From Pseudarthrobacter sp. fls2-241-R2A-127 (lineage in GTDB: Bacteria; Actinomycetota; Actinomycetes; Actinomycetales; Micrococcaceae), in the NCBI RefSeq assembly GCF_030209355.1, contig NZ_JARVSF010000013.1, forward strand, positions 248,001-312,000: DNA of 64,000 bases, written 5' to 3'. A program made the position numbers and the translations under genes. Below, in pieces: positions 1-7,176 of this stretch. Position 1 is the stretch's first letter. Each line of letters opens with the position of its first letter. Under the pieces are notes generated by a model. It did not search any database and was not told where the DNA came from. It saw only the letters and a program-made list of their open reading frames with translations.

Positions 1-176
1 GGGCCGACACCGACTGCACCCATCTGCGCAGCATGTTCGACGATCCGGTGGAGAAGCGCGCCGAGACCACCGGCATGCGGCTGATGGATGCTCTGCACCG
101 GAAGCGGCGGGCATCGGAAGAACGCAGCGAGGTCCTCGCCTTCCTGTCCGGATCAAACGAGGACGGTGAGATCTGA
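1..176 (+). CDS. C-terminal end of an unidentified protein (5' truncated)
   Basis: An open frame enters from the left edge (first full codon at base 3) and ends at a TGA at 174-176. About 57 residues are visible, charged and helical-looking, with a DALHRKRRASEERSEVL stretch and no recognisable domain. The stop overlaps the start of the next gene (TGATG), so the two are translationally coupled. In actinobacteria the gene before a MAB_1171c-type membrane protein is often an ImmA/IrrE-like or toxin-like protein. That is context only: no catalytic motif falls in the visible part. Confidence 0.6.
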   Translation, partial: ADTDCTHLRSMFDDPVEKRAETTGMRLMDALHRKRRASEERSEVLAFLSGSNEDGEI

Positions 177-1297
177 TGACTGAGATCATCATTGTCGGTA
201 TCACCATGGGCCTGATCATCATCGTCTCTGCCCTGTATCAAGGACGCCGACGCCGGGTTAACCTTCTCAGGGTCACCTGTGCCGCCCTCTTCGTGGCCAC
301 GGTCTGCCGTGGCGTGGAGCCGCCCTTAGACGGACCTGCCGTCGACCTCCTCAAGCGCCTTGCCATCCTGACCGCCCAGGTATCCGTGGCGCTGCTCATC
401 CTCACGTTCCGCGCGACTCCGCTTTCACGACGTGCAACCCGGTTCATCTACCTCTTCGCCGGGATCATCGCCCTGGGCGAGGCCGTGCTGGTGTGGTTCA
501 TCCCCGTCCATGCCGACGGCACCATCTACGACCGGGTCGACATCGACGCCGCCCTTGCCCGCGGCCAGGCCTGGGCACTGATCTCCTACAACTTCCTGTA
601 CCTCTCTGCATTCGCCGCGGCAACTGCCGTAGTTGCCGTCGGCTGTTGGCGGACCATGACGCAGAAGAACCAACCCTTCTCCGCCCGCCTTCCGGTTGCA
701 TTCGTCTTTACGGGGGCCATCGGATCTGCCCTGTTCATCGGCTCATCACTCCTGGACCTCTTTGGCAGTCCGGTCGTCGGCGGAACTGAACTGAGGACAC
801 AACTCCTCGTCACCGTTGTCAGCTTCTTCTTCCTGGGACTCGCAACAGGGGTCATCCGCCGCATCAGCATAGAAACGCAGGTGAGGCTCGCGCTCCGCCT
901 CGCGCACGAGGTCGTCGTACCTCTGTGGCGAACGACCACCACTCTTCACCCCGACGTAAAGCTTCCGCCCGAAGACAGGCAGGGGTTCGATCAGCTGATG
1001 ACGCTCTCAAGGCTCACCATCGAAACCCACGACGCGCTCAGACTCATCCGCGAGGACCACGACCCCGCACTGGAACCCCTGCACAGGCAGCACCCCGAGG
1101 ATCCGCACCTGTCGGCGGGGCTGGTGCGCCATCTCAGCGGCGAGAACGCCGTTCCCAGCCTCGGGTGGTTCACACTCGCCCTGAGCCGGCTCCGCACGCT
1201 CAAGCTGAAAGACGACGAAACCCTGGCCGCCTCTGTGCAGAGCCTCTACGAAATCCGTGTTGCGATGAGTGCCATGAATGGGGCGGACGGGCGATGA
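176..1297 (+). CDS. MAB_1171c / DUF6545-like membrane protein
   Basis: A 373-residue protein with about seven hydrophobic segments in the first 230 residues (around 5-20, 35-50, 65-80, 90-110, 145-160, 175-195 and 210-228), then a soluble helical tail. The tail has the pattern of the DUF6545 family: VVPLWRTTTTLHPDVKLP, followed by an ETHDALRLI helix where relatives have a conserved E-x-RDGL-type helix. Relatives are called MAB_1171c family putative transporters, but I know of no demonstrated substrate. Its start overlaps the preceding stop and its end overlaps the next start (ATGA), so it lies in an operon with a PAP2-like membrane protein. A membrane location is well supported; a transport role is only family lore. 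Confidence 0.75.
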   Translation: MTEIIIVGITMGLIIIVSALYQGRRRRVNLLRVTCAALFVATVCRGVEPPLDGPAVDLLKRLAILTAQVSVALLILTFRATPLSRRATRFIYLFAGIIALGEAVLVWFIPVHADGTIYDRVDIDAALARGQAWALISYNFLYLSAFAAATAVVAVGCWRTMTQKNQPFSARLPVAFVFTGAIGSALFIGSSLLDLFGSPVVGGTELRTQLLVTVVSFFFLGLATGVIRRISIETQVRLALRLAHEVVVPLWRTTTTLHPDVKLPPEDRQGFDQLMTLSRLTIETHDALRLIREDHDPALEPLHRQHPEDPHLSAGLVRHLSGENAVPSLGWFTLALSRLRTLKLKDDETLAASVQSLYEIRVAMSAMNGADGR

Positions 1298-1932
1298 CCG
1301 GGAACGGGACGAATATCCGCATCCCCGCGGCCGGCGATCCTGCGACCCGGGCCGCCCGGATCCTCAGTGACGTGTTCGCGCCCGCTGTGTCCGTGTTCCT
1401 CATCTGCGTCCTCTGCGGCGTCACAGGCCACCCGCATACATGGGTTGGTCTCGGATGGGGCATCCTGATCGGCTCTTTCTGCGCAGTGATCCCGACAGCA
1501 ACCATCCATGTCGCCGTGCGGCGCGAGCAGCTCACCGATCGACACGTCACCCGGCGCGATCAGCGCTGGTGGGTCTTCCTGGTTTGCGTGGCGTCTGTGC
1601 TTGGAGGCATGGCAACGGCGGTGCTGCTGGACGCACCGCGCCCGCTGCTGTGGATCCTGCCGACGATGGTCGCCGGGCTCGTCCTTGCCGGGGGAGTGAC
1701 CCTCCTGGGACCAAAAGTCTCCATGCACGCGTTCTGCTTCACCTCCCTCGTCGTCCTCGCGGCGATGCGGCTCTCGCCCTGGTGGCTGCTTGCCCTCCCA
1801 ACCCTGCTGCCCGTGGTCGCCTTCGCCCGGCTGAAGCTAAAGCACCACACACGCCTCGAGCTCGCACTCGGATCCGGCCTGGCGGCCGCCGTGATGCTCG
1901 GAGCCAGTGCGTACATGCCCACCGCCGGCTAG
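1294..1932 (+). CDS. PAP2-like (phosphatidic acid phosphatase-like) membrane protein
   Basis: Start chosen at ATG 1294, which overlaps the upstream stop as ATGA; this gives 212 residues. Roughly six hydrophobic segments span the chain. Near the C-terminus KVSMHAF resembles the SGH-type motif of PAP2 phosphatases, and ARLKLKHHTRLEL resembles the R-x5-H-x3-D motif with Glu in place of the final Asp. That substitution and the missing N-terminal K-x6-RP motif suggest a degenerate or non-catalytic member. Similar small PAP2-like genes commonly sit next to MAB_1171c-type genes in actinobacteria. The lipid-phosphatase role is tentative; the membrane location is clear. Confidence 0.6.
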   Translation: MTGNGTNIRIPAAGDPATRAARILSDVFAPAVSVFLICVLCGVTGHPHTWVGLGWGILIGSFCAVIPTATIHVAVRREQLTDRHVTRRDQRWWVFLVCVASVLGGMATAVLLDAPRPLLWILPTMVAGLVLAGGVTLLGPKVSMHAFCFTSLVVLAAMRLSPWWLLALPTLLPVVAFARLKLKHHTRLELALGSGLAAAVMLGASAYMPTAG

Positions 1933-1981
1933 GACTGCCCGCCGCTCCGGCGCAGCGGGAAATGTGCCGATGCCACCGCAT

Positions 1982-1995
1982 TGGAAGATCTTCCA
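1982..1995. promoter_or_regulatory. Palindromic operator TGGAAGATCTTCCA upstream of the EspR-like gene
   Basis: A perfect 14-bp palindrome. A TAGTAT hexamer that could serve as a -10 follows at 1997-2002. The same TGGAA-N4-TTCCA design recurs at 2543-2556 in front of the next gene, so both are likely sites for the regulator encoded between them. Confidence 0.6.
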
Positions 1996-2072
1996 CTAGT
2001 ATGAAGGTGTCGTCGCGTGCACCGTTCGCCTCGATGACTTCATGTCTGAAATCACGAGGAGGATCCAGCTCC

Positions 2073-2480
2073 GTGACCATCGCCCAGCGACTAGAACGCT
2101 TGTTCGCGGAGACGGCGGGACCACACGGTCGCCCCGTCACCCTGCAGGAAATCGTCCAGAGAATGGAGCAGCGCGGCATCTCCTCGATGTCGCTCAGCTA
2201 CCTGCAGCAACTGCGCAAGGGGGAGGCCCACAATCCCCGCCTGCAGCACCTCCGAGCCCTGGCCGACGCCTTCGACGTCCCCCTGTCCTACTTCCTGGAG
2301 GAGAACGAGCCAGACAGCGCCACCGAGCAGGAGCTGACCCCGCAGGAGCGCACCATCGCCCTGCGTGTGCACGGGCTCAGCGACGGCGCACTGGCCAGCA
2401 TCCGGGCCATTGTGGAACTGGCGCGCAAGAGCGAACAGCTCGACGACCCGCCCAAGAGCCCTGATTCCGCTCAAGACTGA
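2073..2480 (+). CDS. EspR-like XRE-family DNA-binding regulator
   Basis: Start chosen at GTG 2073 because AGGAGG lies 11 bases upstream; the protein is 135 residues. The N-terminal 75 residues match the EspR style of helix-turn-helix: AQRLERLFAE, then MSLSYLQQLRKGEAHNP as the recognition region, then LRALADAFDVPLSYFLEE. The remaining 55 residues are acidic and helical, perhaps for dimerisation. It lies between two copies of the palindrome TGGAA-N4-TTCCA (1982-1995 and 2543-2556), one before itself and one before the following gene. Autoregulation plus control of that neighbour is a reasonable inference. Longer starts upstream in the same frame exist but lack a ribosome binding site. Confidence 0.8.
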   Translation: MTIAQRLERLFAETAGPHGRPVTLQEIVQRMEQRGISSMSLSYLQQLRKGEAHNPRLQHLRALADAFDVPLSYFLEENEPDSATEQELTPQERTIALRVHGLSDGALASIRAIVELARKSEQLDDPPKSPDSAQD

Positions 2481-2541
2481 TCCCGCCGCGGGGTCCCACC
2501 ACCCTGCGGACGTCTTCCTCGTGCCGGCGTTTGGTATTTGA

Positions 2542-2557
2542 GTGGAATCTTTTCCAC
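2542..2557. promoter_or_regulatory. Second palindromic operator, GTGGAA-TCTT-TTCCAC
   Basis: An inverted repeat with six-base arms around TCTT, sharing the TGGAA-N4-TTCCA core with the site at 1982-1995. It lies about 95 bases before the start of the next gene, with CAGGAT (2566-2571) as a possible -10. It fits an operator for the EspR-like protein. Confidence 0.6.
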
Positions 2558-2649
2558 TCCTGTGGCAGGATGGGAACCACAGCCCGGCGATTCCGTACAT
2601 CGTGATGTCCCGCCGGACTAAGGTGATCACGCCCGTGAAGGAGCATCAG

Positions 2650-3177
2650 ATGGTCGATATGCAGCCCCCCTCCGACGAGTTCCGCGGATTCGACGAGGCC
2701 CGGTCGATCATGTGGTGCTACGAAGTCCGCTCACGCATCTATGCCCGTCTGAGCGAGACGGACTTTCTCGCCAACGACGCCGTGGCCGCCGTGCATGTCG
2801 AGAACACCTCCCGCGCCGACCGCGTCTTTCTCACCGCCTTCGACCGCTCCGGCGGGCTGCTGTTCGGCGACACGCTTTACATCGACGACCCGACACGGCG
2901 GCTCGACGTCACACCCGAGTTCGACCACGACTTCACCGATATGACCGTCGCCGCTGGCTCCGAACTTGAGGAAGCCGTCGAACGCGAGAACGGCTGGGTG
3001 GTCAACCTGGATGCCCTGCGCGACTACGACCCGTTGGAGGACCGCCGGACCACGCAGCGCGCGGTGCTCCTGGCGCACCTCGGAGACATGATGGCCAGCG
3101 GCCAGGCCCGGGGTTTCCTGTTTGACAAGCACGACGCTGCCGAGGATCCCGGTGAGGCCGACACAGACGCCGCCTGA
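2650..3177 (+). CDS. Hypothetical acidic protein
   Basis: Start chosen at ATG 2650, six bases after AAGGAG; an in-frame GTG at 2635 is possible. The protein has 175 residues, is strongly acidic and has no signal peptide, membrane segment or motif that I recognise. The middle (VAAVHVENTSRADRVFLTAF, then LLFGDTLYIDD) reads as alternating beta strands. The last 20 residues are D/E-rich and probably disordered. It is preceded by a palindrome matching the one before the EspR-like gene and followed by a strong terminator, so it forms a single-gene unit probably controlled by that regulator. Confidence 0.7.
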   Translation: MVDMQPPSDEFRGFDEARSIMWCYEVRSRIYARLSETDFLANDAVAAVHVENTSRADRVFLTAFDRSGGLLFGDTLYIDDPTRRLDVTPEFDHDFTDMTVAAGSELEEAVERENGWVVNLDALRDYDPLEDRRTTQRAVLLAHLGDMMASGQARGFLFDKHDAAEDPGEADTDAA

Positions 3178-3209
3178 GCGCGGCGCAGCACTTCTTCCGG
3201 CGCTCGATC

Positions 3210-3244
3210 GACCCCGCCCGGCTTCGGCCGAGGCGGGGTCTTTT
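3210..3244 (+). terminator. Rho-independent terminator
   Basis: GACCCCGCC at 3210-3218 pairs with GGCGGGGTC at 3232-3240, followed by TTTT. It closes the unit ending at 3177. Confidence 0.85.
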
Positions 3245-3394
3245 GCTTCCCTGGGGAACCGGTGGAAAAGACCGTGGACCGGCTCACGCCGGTCCCGGGG
3301 GTCGTTCCGTGGTGGTCGCAGCCGCGCGGTGCGCGGCGCGGCCACCGTTACCGAATCGTCTGTTCTTGAGAGCCACGACCCACAGGAGTAGCCC

Positions 3395-3697
3395 ATGACC
3401 GTCCCTCTCCGCGCAGCCCAGCTGCCCGTCAAGTACGAACGGGCCGAAGGCTCCGCCCGGCACGGCCGGACCATCTACGAAGTCGCCGGCTCCGGGCTCT
3501 ACCAGGTGACTGCGGCCAGGGAAGAGTTCGCCGTCTCGACACTCACGCAGTCGGGATGGACGGAGCTGATCACGCTCGACGAAGGCGACGGGGTCTCGAA
3601 CGTCCTGGAGGCCATGCAGATCTGGCTGGACATCCAGACCCCGTCGCCCCCGGCCGGCGACAGCGCCGCAGGGCAAGGCGGCGGTGCCGATGACTGA
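3395..3697 (+). CDS. Small hypothetical protein
   Basis: A 100-residue protein starting at an ATG eight bases after AGGAG. It appears to be a small beta-rich fold (IYEVAGSGLYQVTAAREEFAVSTLTQ) followed by a helix (VLEAMQIWLDIQ) and a proline/glycine-rich tail. No family is recognised. Its 3' end overlaps the next gene, so the two form a translationally coupled pair that ends at a hairpin at 4052-4097. Confidence 0.7.
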   Translation: MTVPLRAAQLPVKYERAEGSARHGRTIYEVAGSGLYQVTAAREEFAVSTLTQSGWTELITLDEGDGVSNVLEAMQIWLDIQTPSPPAGDSAAGQGGGADD

Positions 3698-4031
3698 CCT
3701 GACCGGAACGATTGCAAGCCTCACCGAGAAGGCCGCAGCCGCTGTCGTCACCTCCCGGGGCCTCACCCATGAGGACGGGGAATCCGCCCTCGCAGCCCTC
3801 GGCTGGGCCCAGGGCGCGGCGATCACCCACGAGGACGCGTTCCGGGCCTTCACCCGGGCCCTGATCGACGAACTCGGCGTGCCGGACCTCCTCGCCGCCA
3901 AGATCGAGCTGCTCGCCGAGTACAAGCTCGACTACCCCCAGGACTACGCGCCGGACGACGTCGCCCGCATGCAGGCCGAGCTGACGCGGCTGCGATCGCT
4001 GCAGCAGATGCTTGCAGGACCCGCCGACTGA
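3690..4031 (+). CDS. Small helical hypothetical protein
   Basis: Start chosen at ATG 3690, which overlaps the upstream stop; an in-frame GTG at 3684 is an alternative. The protein has 113 residues and is almost entirely helical, with an internal echo (GLTHEDGESALAAL and AAITHEDAFRAF). The end looks like a short amphipathic helix (VARMQAELTRLRSLQQML). No membrane segment or catalytic motif is seen. It is co-transcribed with the preceding small gene; no function can be assigned. Confidence 0.7.
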   Translation: MTDLTGTIASLTEKAAAAVVTSRGLTHEDGESALAALGWAQGAAITHEDAFRAFTRALIDELGVPDLLAAKIELLAEYKLDYPQDYAPDDVARMQAELTRLRSLQQMLAGPAD

Positions 4032-4051
4032 CCGTTTCCGGACACAGCAAG

Positions 4052-4097
4052 AGGCCTGGACTGCGCTGAAGGTCGGCGCAGTCCGGGCCCCAGGCCT
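4052..4097. terminator. Bidirectional hairpin between convergent genes
   Basis: GGACTGCGC (4058-4066) pairs with GCGCAGTCC (4076-4084), enclosed by AGGCCT at both ends. It lies between a plus-strand gene ending at 4031 and a minus-strand gene ending at 4102. There is no clear T-tract. Confidence 0.6.
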
Positions 4098-4101
4098 GCT
4101 C

Positions 4102-4659
4102 TCACGCCGTGGGCGGGATGAGCAGCGAGGCCCCGGCGTAGATGAGATTCGGATCCTGGATCCGGTTCTTCTCGACCAGGGCCCCGATCGGCACTCCGGT
4201 CTCCGCCGAGATCTCCGTGAGGGTGTCACCCCACTGGATCACATACACCCGCGGCTGTGGCTTCGGCTCGGGGACCTGCGCCGGCTTGTCCTCGTCGCCC
4301 TTGCCCGACGCCGAGGTGCCCGAACCCTGGCCGTCCGCAGAGCTGCCGTTACCGGCCTTGGCCTCGAAGGCGTCCGGGACCCCGTTGCGGTCCCGGTCCG
4401 GCAAGGTCACCGTCACGGTGCCCTCCTCGTGCTGGGAAGCTGCCGCCGCATCGCTCGCCGGGCTCCGGTCAGCAGTGAGGAGCTGCGTCGCGCCCCAGCC
4501 GGCGAACAGCAGCGCGCCACCGGCCATGATCCCGGCCGCCAGCACCGGTCCACCGCCATAGCCCAGGGGCCCAAGCCGGTCCCGCCGCTGCACCGCCACC
4601 CGGGCCGGGGGAGCCGCATCAGCGACCTTCTCCTCGGGCCTGTGCATCGTATCCGTCAT
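4102..4659 (-). CDS. Membrane-anchored LysM-domain protein
   Basis: A 185-residue protein with a short basic cytoplasmic N-terminus and one membrane segment (around residues 38-60, GGGPVLAAGIMAGGALLFAGW). A linker follows with a calcium-loop-like DRDRNGVPDAFEA, then a low-complexity G/S/K/P stretch. A C-terminal LysM domain (about 138-183) begins VYVIQWGDTLTEIS and ends YAGASLLIP. LysM domains bind N-acetylglucosamine in peptidoglycan, so the protein probably tethers membrane to wall from outside. It is transcribed away from the plus-strand replication block. In this context it may support cell-wall positioning of the transfer machine, but that is inference. Confidence 0.85.
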   Translation of the reverse strand: MTDTMHRPEEKVADAAPPARVAVQRRDRLGPLGYGGGPVLAAGIMAGGALLFAGWGATQLLTADRSPASDAAAASQHEEGTVTVTLPDRDRNGVPDAFEAKAGNGSSADGQGSGTSASGKGDEDKPAQVPEPKPQPRVYVIQWGDTLTEISAETGVPIGALVEKNRIQDPNLIYAGASLLIPPTA

Positions 4660-4694
4660 CCCTGTCCCTCTCTATCCAGCTCACCATTTGTGAC

Positions 4695-4775
4695 CATTCG
4701 AGTCCTCATGCACATTCTACTCGTAGTCCAGTGCCTCTTGATAGAATAGGAGAAGGAATAGACGAGTCATAGACC
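4695..4775. promoter_or_regulatory. Divergent promoter region with CATTCGA, ACTCGT and TAGAAT elements
   Basis: CATTCGA at 4695-4701, an ACTCGT motif, TAGAAT at 4742-4747 (candidate plus-strand -10) and GACGAGTC further on. It lies between the minus-strand LysM gene and the plus-strand gene at 4831. The same elements recur in other intergenic regions of the element. Confidence 0.5.
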
Positions 4776-4830
4776 AGTCCGACGGGCCGCCACGAACCAC
4801 CGAATCACTCAACAGAAGGAACCCACCACC

Positions 4831-5787
4831 ATGGCCAACTACTCCATCTCCGCCAACCAGCTCACCGAGGGCACCAGCGTCTTCATCCGCGGCAAGCTCG
4901 CCTTCGCCCGGCTGACCAGCCTCATCGAGGGTGCTGCCCTCGCCGCCAGCGACCAGCGCAAGGTCCAGAACGGCATGAGCCCCGTGGGCAAGCCGCACAC
5001 CACGGCGACGATCACCGAGGCCGAGGTGCAGTTCGCCGACCCGGCGAACCCCACGGTCGAGGAGCAGTTCGTCTCCGAGCGCCGCTACACCTCGAAGAAG
5101 AACCCAGCCTCGGGCGCGAACTACTCGATCGACTCCAAGGGCACGAACCTGCCGATCATCGCGATCCCGTCCGAGAAGGGTGATGGCACCTACGACCAGG
5201 ACACCTCCGGCCAGGAGCTGGCACAGGGACTGGACGTGACGCTCGTGCTCCGCGTCTACAAGCCGAAGAACTTCGCCAACCGCGGCCTGTCGCTCGACCA
5301 GGTGATTGTGCACGAGACCCCGCGCTACTACAACGCCGGCGGCGTCGCCAGCGGGGAGCTCGCGGCCCGCGGCATCGTCTTCAACGCCCCGCCCCGCGCG
5401 GTCCAGGCCCAGCCGGGCTCGGGCTCCGCCGTCGGCAACGGCGAGGAGCCGGTCGCCACCGAGGTCGAGGACGGCTTGTCCTTCCCGGCCCCGCAGCCCG
5501 CCGTCGCGGCTTCAGTCGCGGCTCCGGTCCCCGCCCAGGCCCACGCGCAGGTCCTGACCGAACCGGTCGCGGTGACTCCGCAGGCGGCCCCTGCCGTGGC
5601 TCCGGTTGCCGCCCCGGTCCCCGCGGTGCAGCCGCAGCAGGAGACGCCCGAGCAGAAGCTCGCCCGCCTCGAGCGTGAGAACGCCGAGTTGAAGAACGCG
5701 GGTTCGGCCGTGGGTGCTCCCGCCGGCCAGGGCCCGTGGGGCGGCTCCGGCGATGCCCAGCAGGCCGGAATCACCTACCAGGGCTGA
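4831..5787 (+). CDS. Hypothetical protein with beta-rich N-domain and A/P-rich tail
   Basis: A 318-residue protein starting at an ATG with AGAAGGAA upstream. Residues 1-175 form a compact, beta-rich domain (TEGTSVFIRGKLAFARLTSL; LDVTLVLRVYKPKNFANRG). Residues 185-270 are alanine/proline/valine-rich and probably disordered. A short coiled coil follows (QKLARLERENAELKNA), then a glycine-rich end. The disordered acidic-then-glycine tail recalls single-stranded DNA-binding proteins, but I cannot identify an OB-fold with confidence. It is the first gene after the divergent promoter region and precedes a terminator, so it is a strong single-gene unit, likely well expressed. Confidence 0.75.
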   Translation: MANYSISANQLTEGTSVFIRGKLAFARLTSLIEGAALAASDQRKVQNGMSPVGKPHTTATITEAEVQFADPANPTVEEQFVSERRYTSKKNPASGANYSIDSKGTNLPIIAIPSEKGDGTYDQDTSGQELAQGLDVTLVLRVYKPKNFANRGLSLDQVIVHETPRYYNAGGVASGELAARGIVFNAPPRAVQAQPGSGSAVGNGEEPVATEVEDGLSFPAPQPAVAASVAAPVPAQAHAQVLTEPVAVTPQAAPAVAPVAAPVPAVQPQQETPEQKLARLERENAELKNAGSAVGAPAGQGPWGGSGDAQQAGITYQG

Positions 5788-5818
5788 TCCAAGGCCGATC
5801 CGACCGACCGAACCCCCA

Positions 5819-5866
5819 GACGAGACCCCCGTGCAGGCATCCATGCCGTACGGGGGTCTCGTCTTT
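5819..5866 (+). terminator. Strong Rho-independent terminator
   Basis: A 14-bp perfect stem, GACGAGACCCCCGT (5819-5832) with ACGGGGGTCTCGTC (5850-5863), followed by TTTC. The loop holds a second small hairpin. Confidence 0.85.
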
Positions 5867-5924
5867 CAGGGCCGGAGTGCAACCCGGCCCTGTTTTCATC
5901 CGCTCCCGACAAGAAGGCATTGAT

Positions 5925-6956
5925 GTGACCGCCGTCGATCCCCGCGCGATCTTCCCCAGCTTCTATGACAACCCCGCGATTCGCGCCCTGGCGACCGCCT
6001 GCCGCTGGACCATCTCCGGCCGGCTCGGCGAGCTCGACGACGAGGACTCCGGCCGCAAGGCACCGATCGATGTGCGGCACCTGCTCGACGGCTGCAATCC
6101 GGGCTGCCGCCACGCAGGCCCCCTGCGCGGAGCTTTCGCCCTGGACGCGACCTGCCTGCTCACTCTCGACCAGCTGGCCGCCACACTGCCGAACGCGGCG
6201 AACGCTGCCTTCTACCTGCAGGCCCCCTCCGACGGTCTGATCGTGATCGACGTCGAGCCCGGTTGCCCGCCGGACGTGGCCGCAGACATCCTGCGCCTGC
6301 CCGGAATCCTGTACTCGGAGCTGTCGATGTCGGGCCGGGGCTTCCACCTGGTCGCCCCGCTGCCTGCCAACCTCCACGACTTCCCGATCGCCGCTGACAA
6401 GCGCGTCCTGCGCGAGGAGCACGGCTGGTACGAGGTCCTCCTGGACCATTGGTGCACGTTCACCCGCAACCCGGTGCCGCAGCGGATCGTCGAACACGTT
6501 GCGGCGCGACCAGCCTCCGACCGGTTCTCTTCGGTGGCGGACCTGTATGCAGACCTCGCCGCCAAGGCCAAGCCAAGCATCAGCATCCCCTCGACCGCCG
6601 TCGGCACGGACGGCGAAATGCCCGACATCCCGTACGCCGAGGCCATCGTCGAGCAGACACTCGCCGGCTCCCGCGACCGGCTGAAGACGCCCGAGGACTT
6701 CGACAACGACCGCTCCCGCTGGGAGTTCTCCGTCCTGGGTGTCCTCTACACCGGCATGCAGCTGCCGTTGCGCACCTACCGGTCCTTCGGCGCGCAGTTC
6801 TCCTCCGGTGACGAGGCCTGGCTGCTGTACAAGACCTCGCTGGCGGTGATCGAGCCTCGGCCCAAGCACGCCCAGATGCGCAACGGCAGGCCGTTCCTGC
6901 TGGACCGTGCCGCTGCCCTGGTGGCGGCACGGGAAGCCTCCGCCGAGGCGGGGTGA
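5925..6956 (+). CDS. Archaeo-eukaryotic-type primase-polymerase-like protein
   Basis: Start chosen at GTG 5925 after AAGAAGG; 343 residues. The N-half carries the three AEP signatures in order. IVIDVE (D109, E111) is the metal-binding hhhDhD-type motif, SGRGFHLV (H141) is the SxH-type motif, and YEVLLDHWCTFTR (E170) is the third acidic motif followed by the sugar-contact strand. This order resembles phage and plasmid primase-polymerases of the NrS-1 kind. The C-half (about 220-343) is helical, with no helicase Walker motif, so helicase activity would come from elsewhere (the SF1 helicase at 12952 is a candidate). The role is probably priming or synthesis for element replication. The assignment rests on motifs only. 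Confidence 0.65.
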   Translation: MTAVDPRAIFPSFYDNPAIRALATACRWTISGRLGELDDEDSGRKAPIDVRHLLDGCNPGCRHAGPLRGAFALDATCLLTLDQLAATLPNAANAAFYLQAPSDGLIVIDVEPGCPPDVAADILRLPGILYSELSMSGRGFHLVAPLPANLHDFPIAADKRVLREEHGWYEVLLDHWCTFTRNPVPQRIVEHVAARPASDRFSSVADLYADLAAKAKPSISIPSTAVGTDGEMPDIPYAEAIVEQTLAGSRDRLKTPEDFDNDRSRWEFSVLGVLYTGMQLPLRTYRSFGAQFSSGDEAWLLYKTSLAVIEPRPKHAQMRNGRPFLLDRAAALVAAREASAEAG

Positions 6957-7176
6957 ACCTTTGGGGGTTGCCCATCGGTTTGGCGGTGGAACAAGGACTG
7001 GATCGGGCGGAGCCCGATCGGGGATGGGGAGGCGGTGGGCTTCTGAGCCCGACCGCCCCCGTCACCGGGCCTTGTGGCCCTGCTTCCGACATGTCCCGTA
7101 CGGCGCTCAGCCCTGCCGTGGGTCCGTCTCCCGTCTCACCTGCTCACAGCTCACCCACGACCAGAAAGACATTCCC
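6957..7176 (+). other. 220-base structured leader before the MoxR gene
   Basis: No gene is supported here. GATCGGGC and GCCCGATC form a hairpin at 6999-7018. It is followed by GGCGGTGGGC pairing with GCCCGACCGCC (about 7031-7057) and a GGGCC/GGCCC hairpin. The series could be a terminator for the preceding gene or a structured 5' leader for the following one. Confidence 0.4.

Noticed and set aside
925..1293. Longer start for the PAP2-like gene giving an N-terminal extension
   Set aside because: The extra part lies inside the previous gene in another frame and is basic low-complexity sequence. ATG 1294 gives a normal ATGA overlap.
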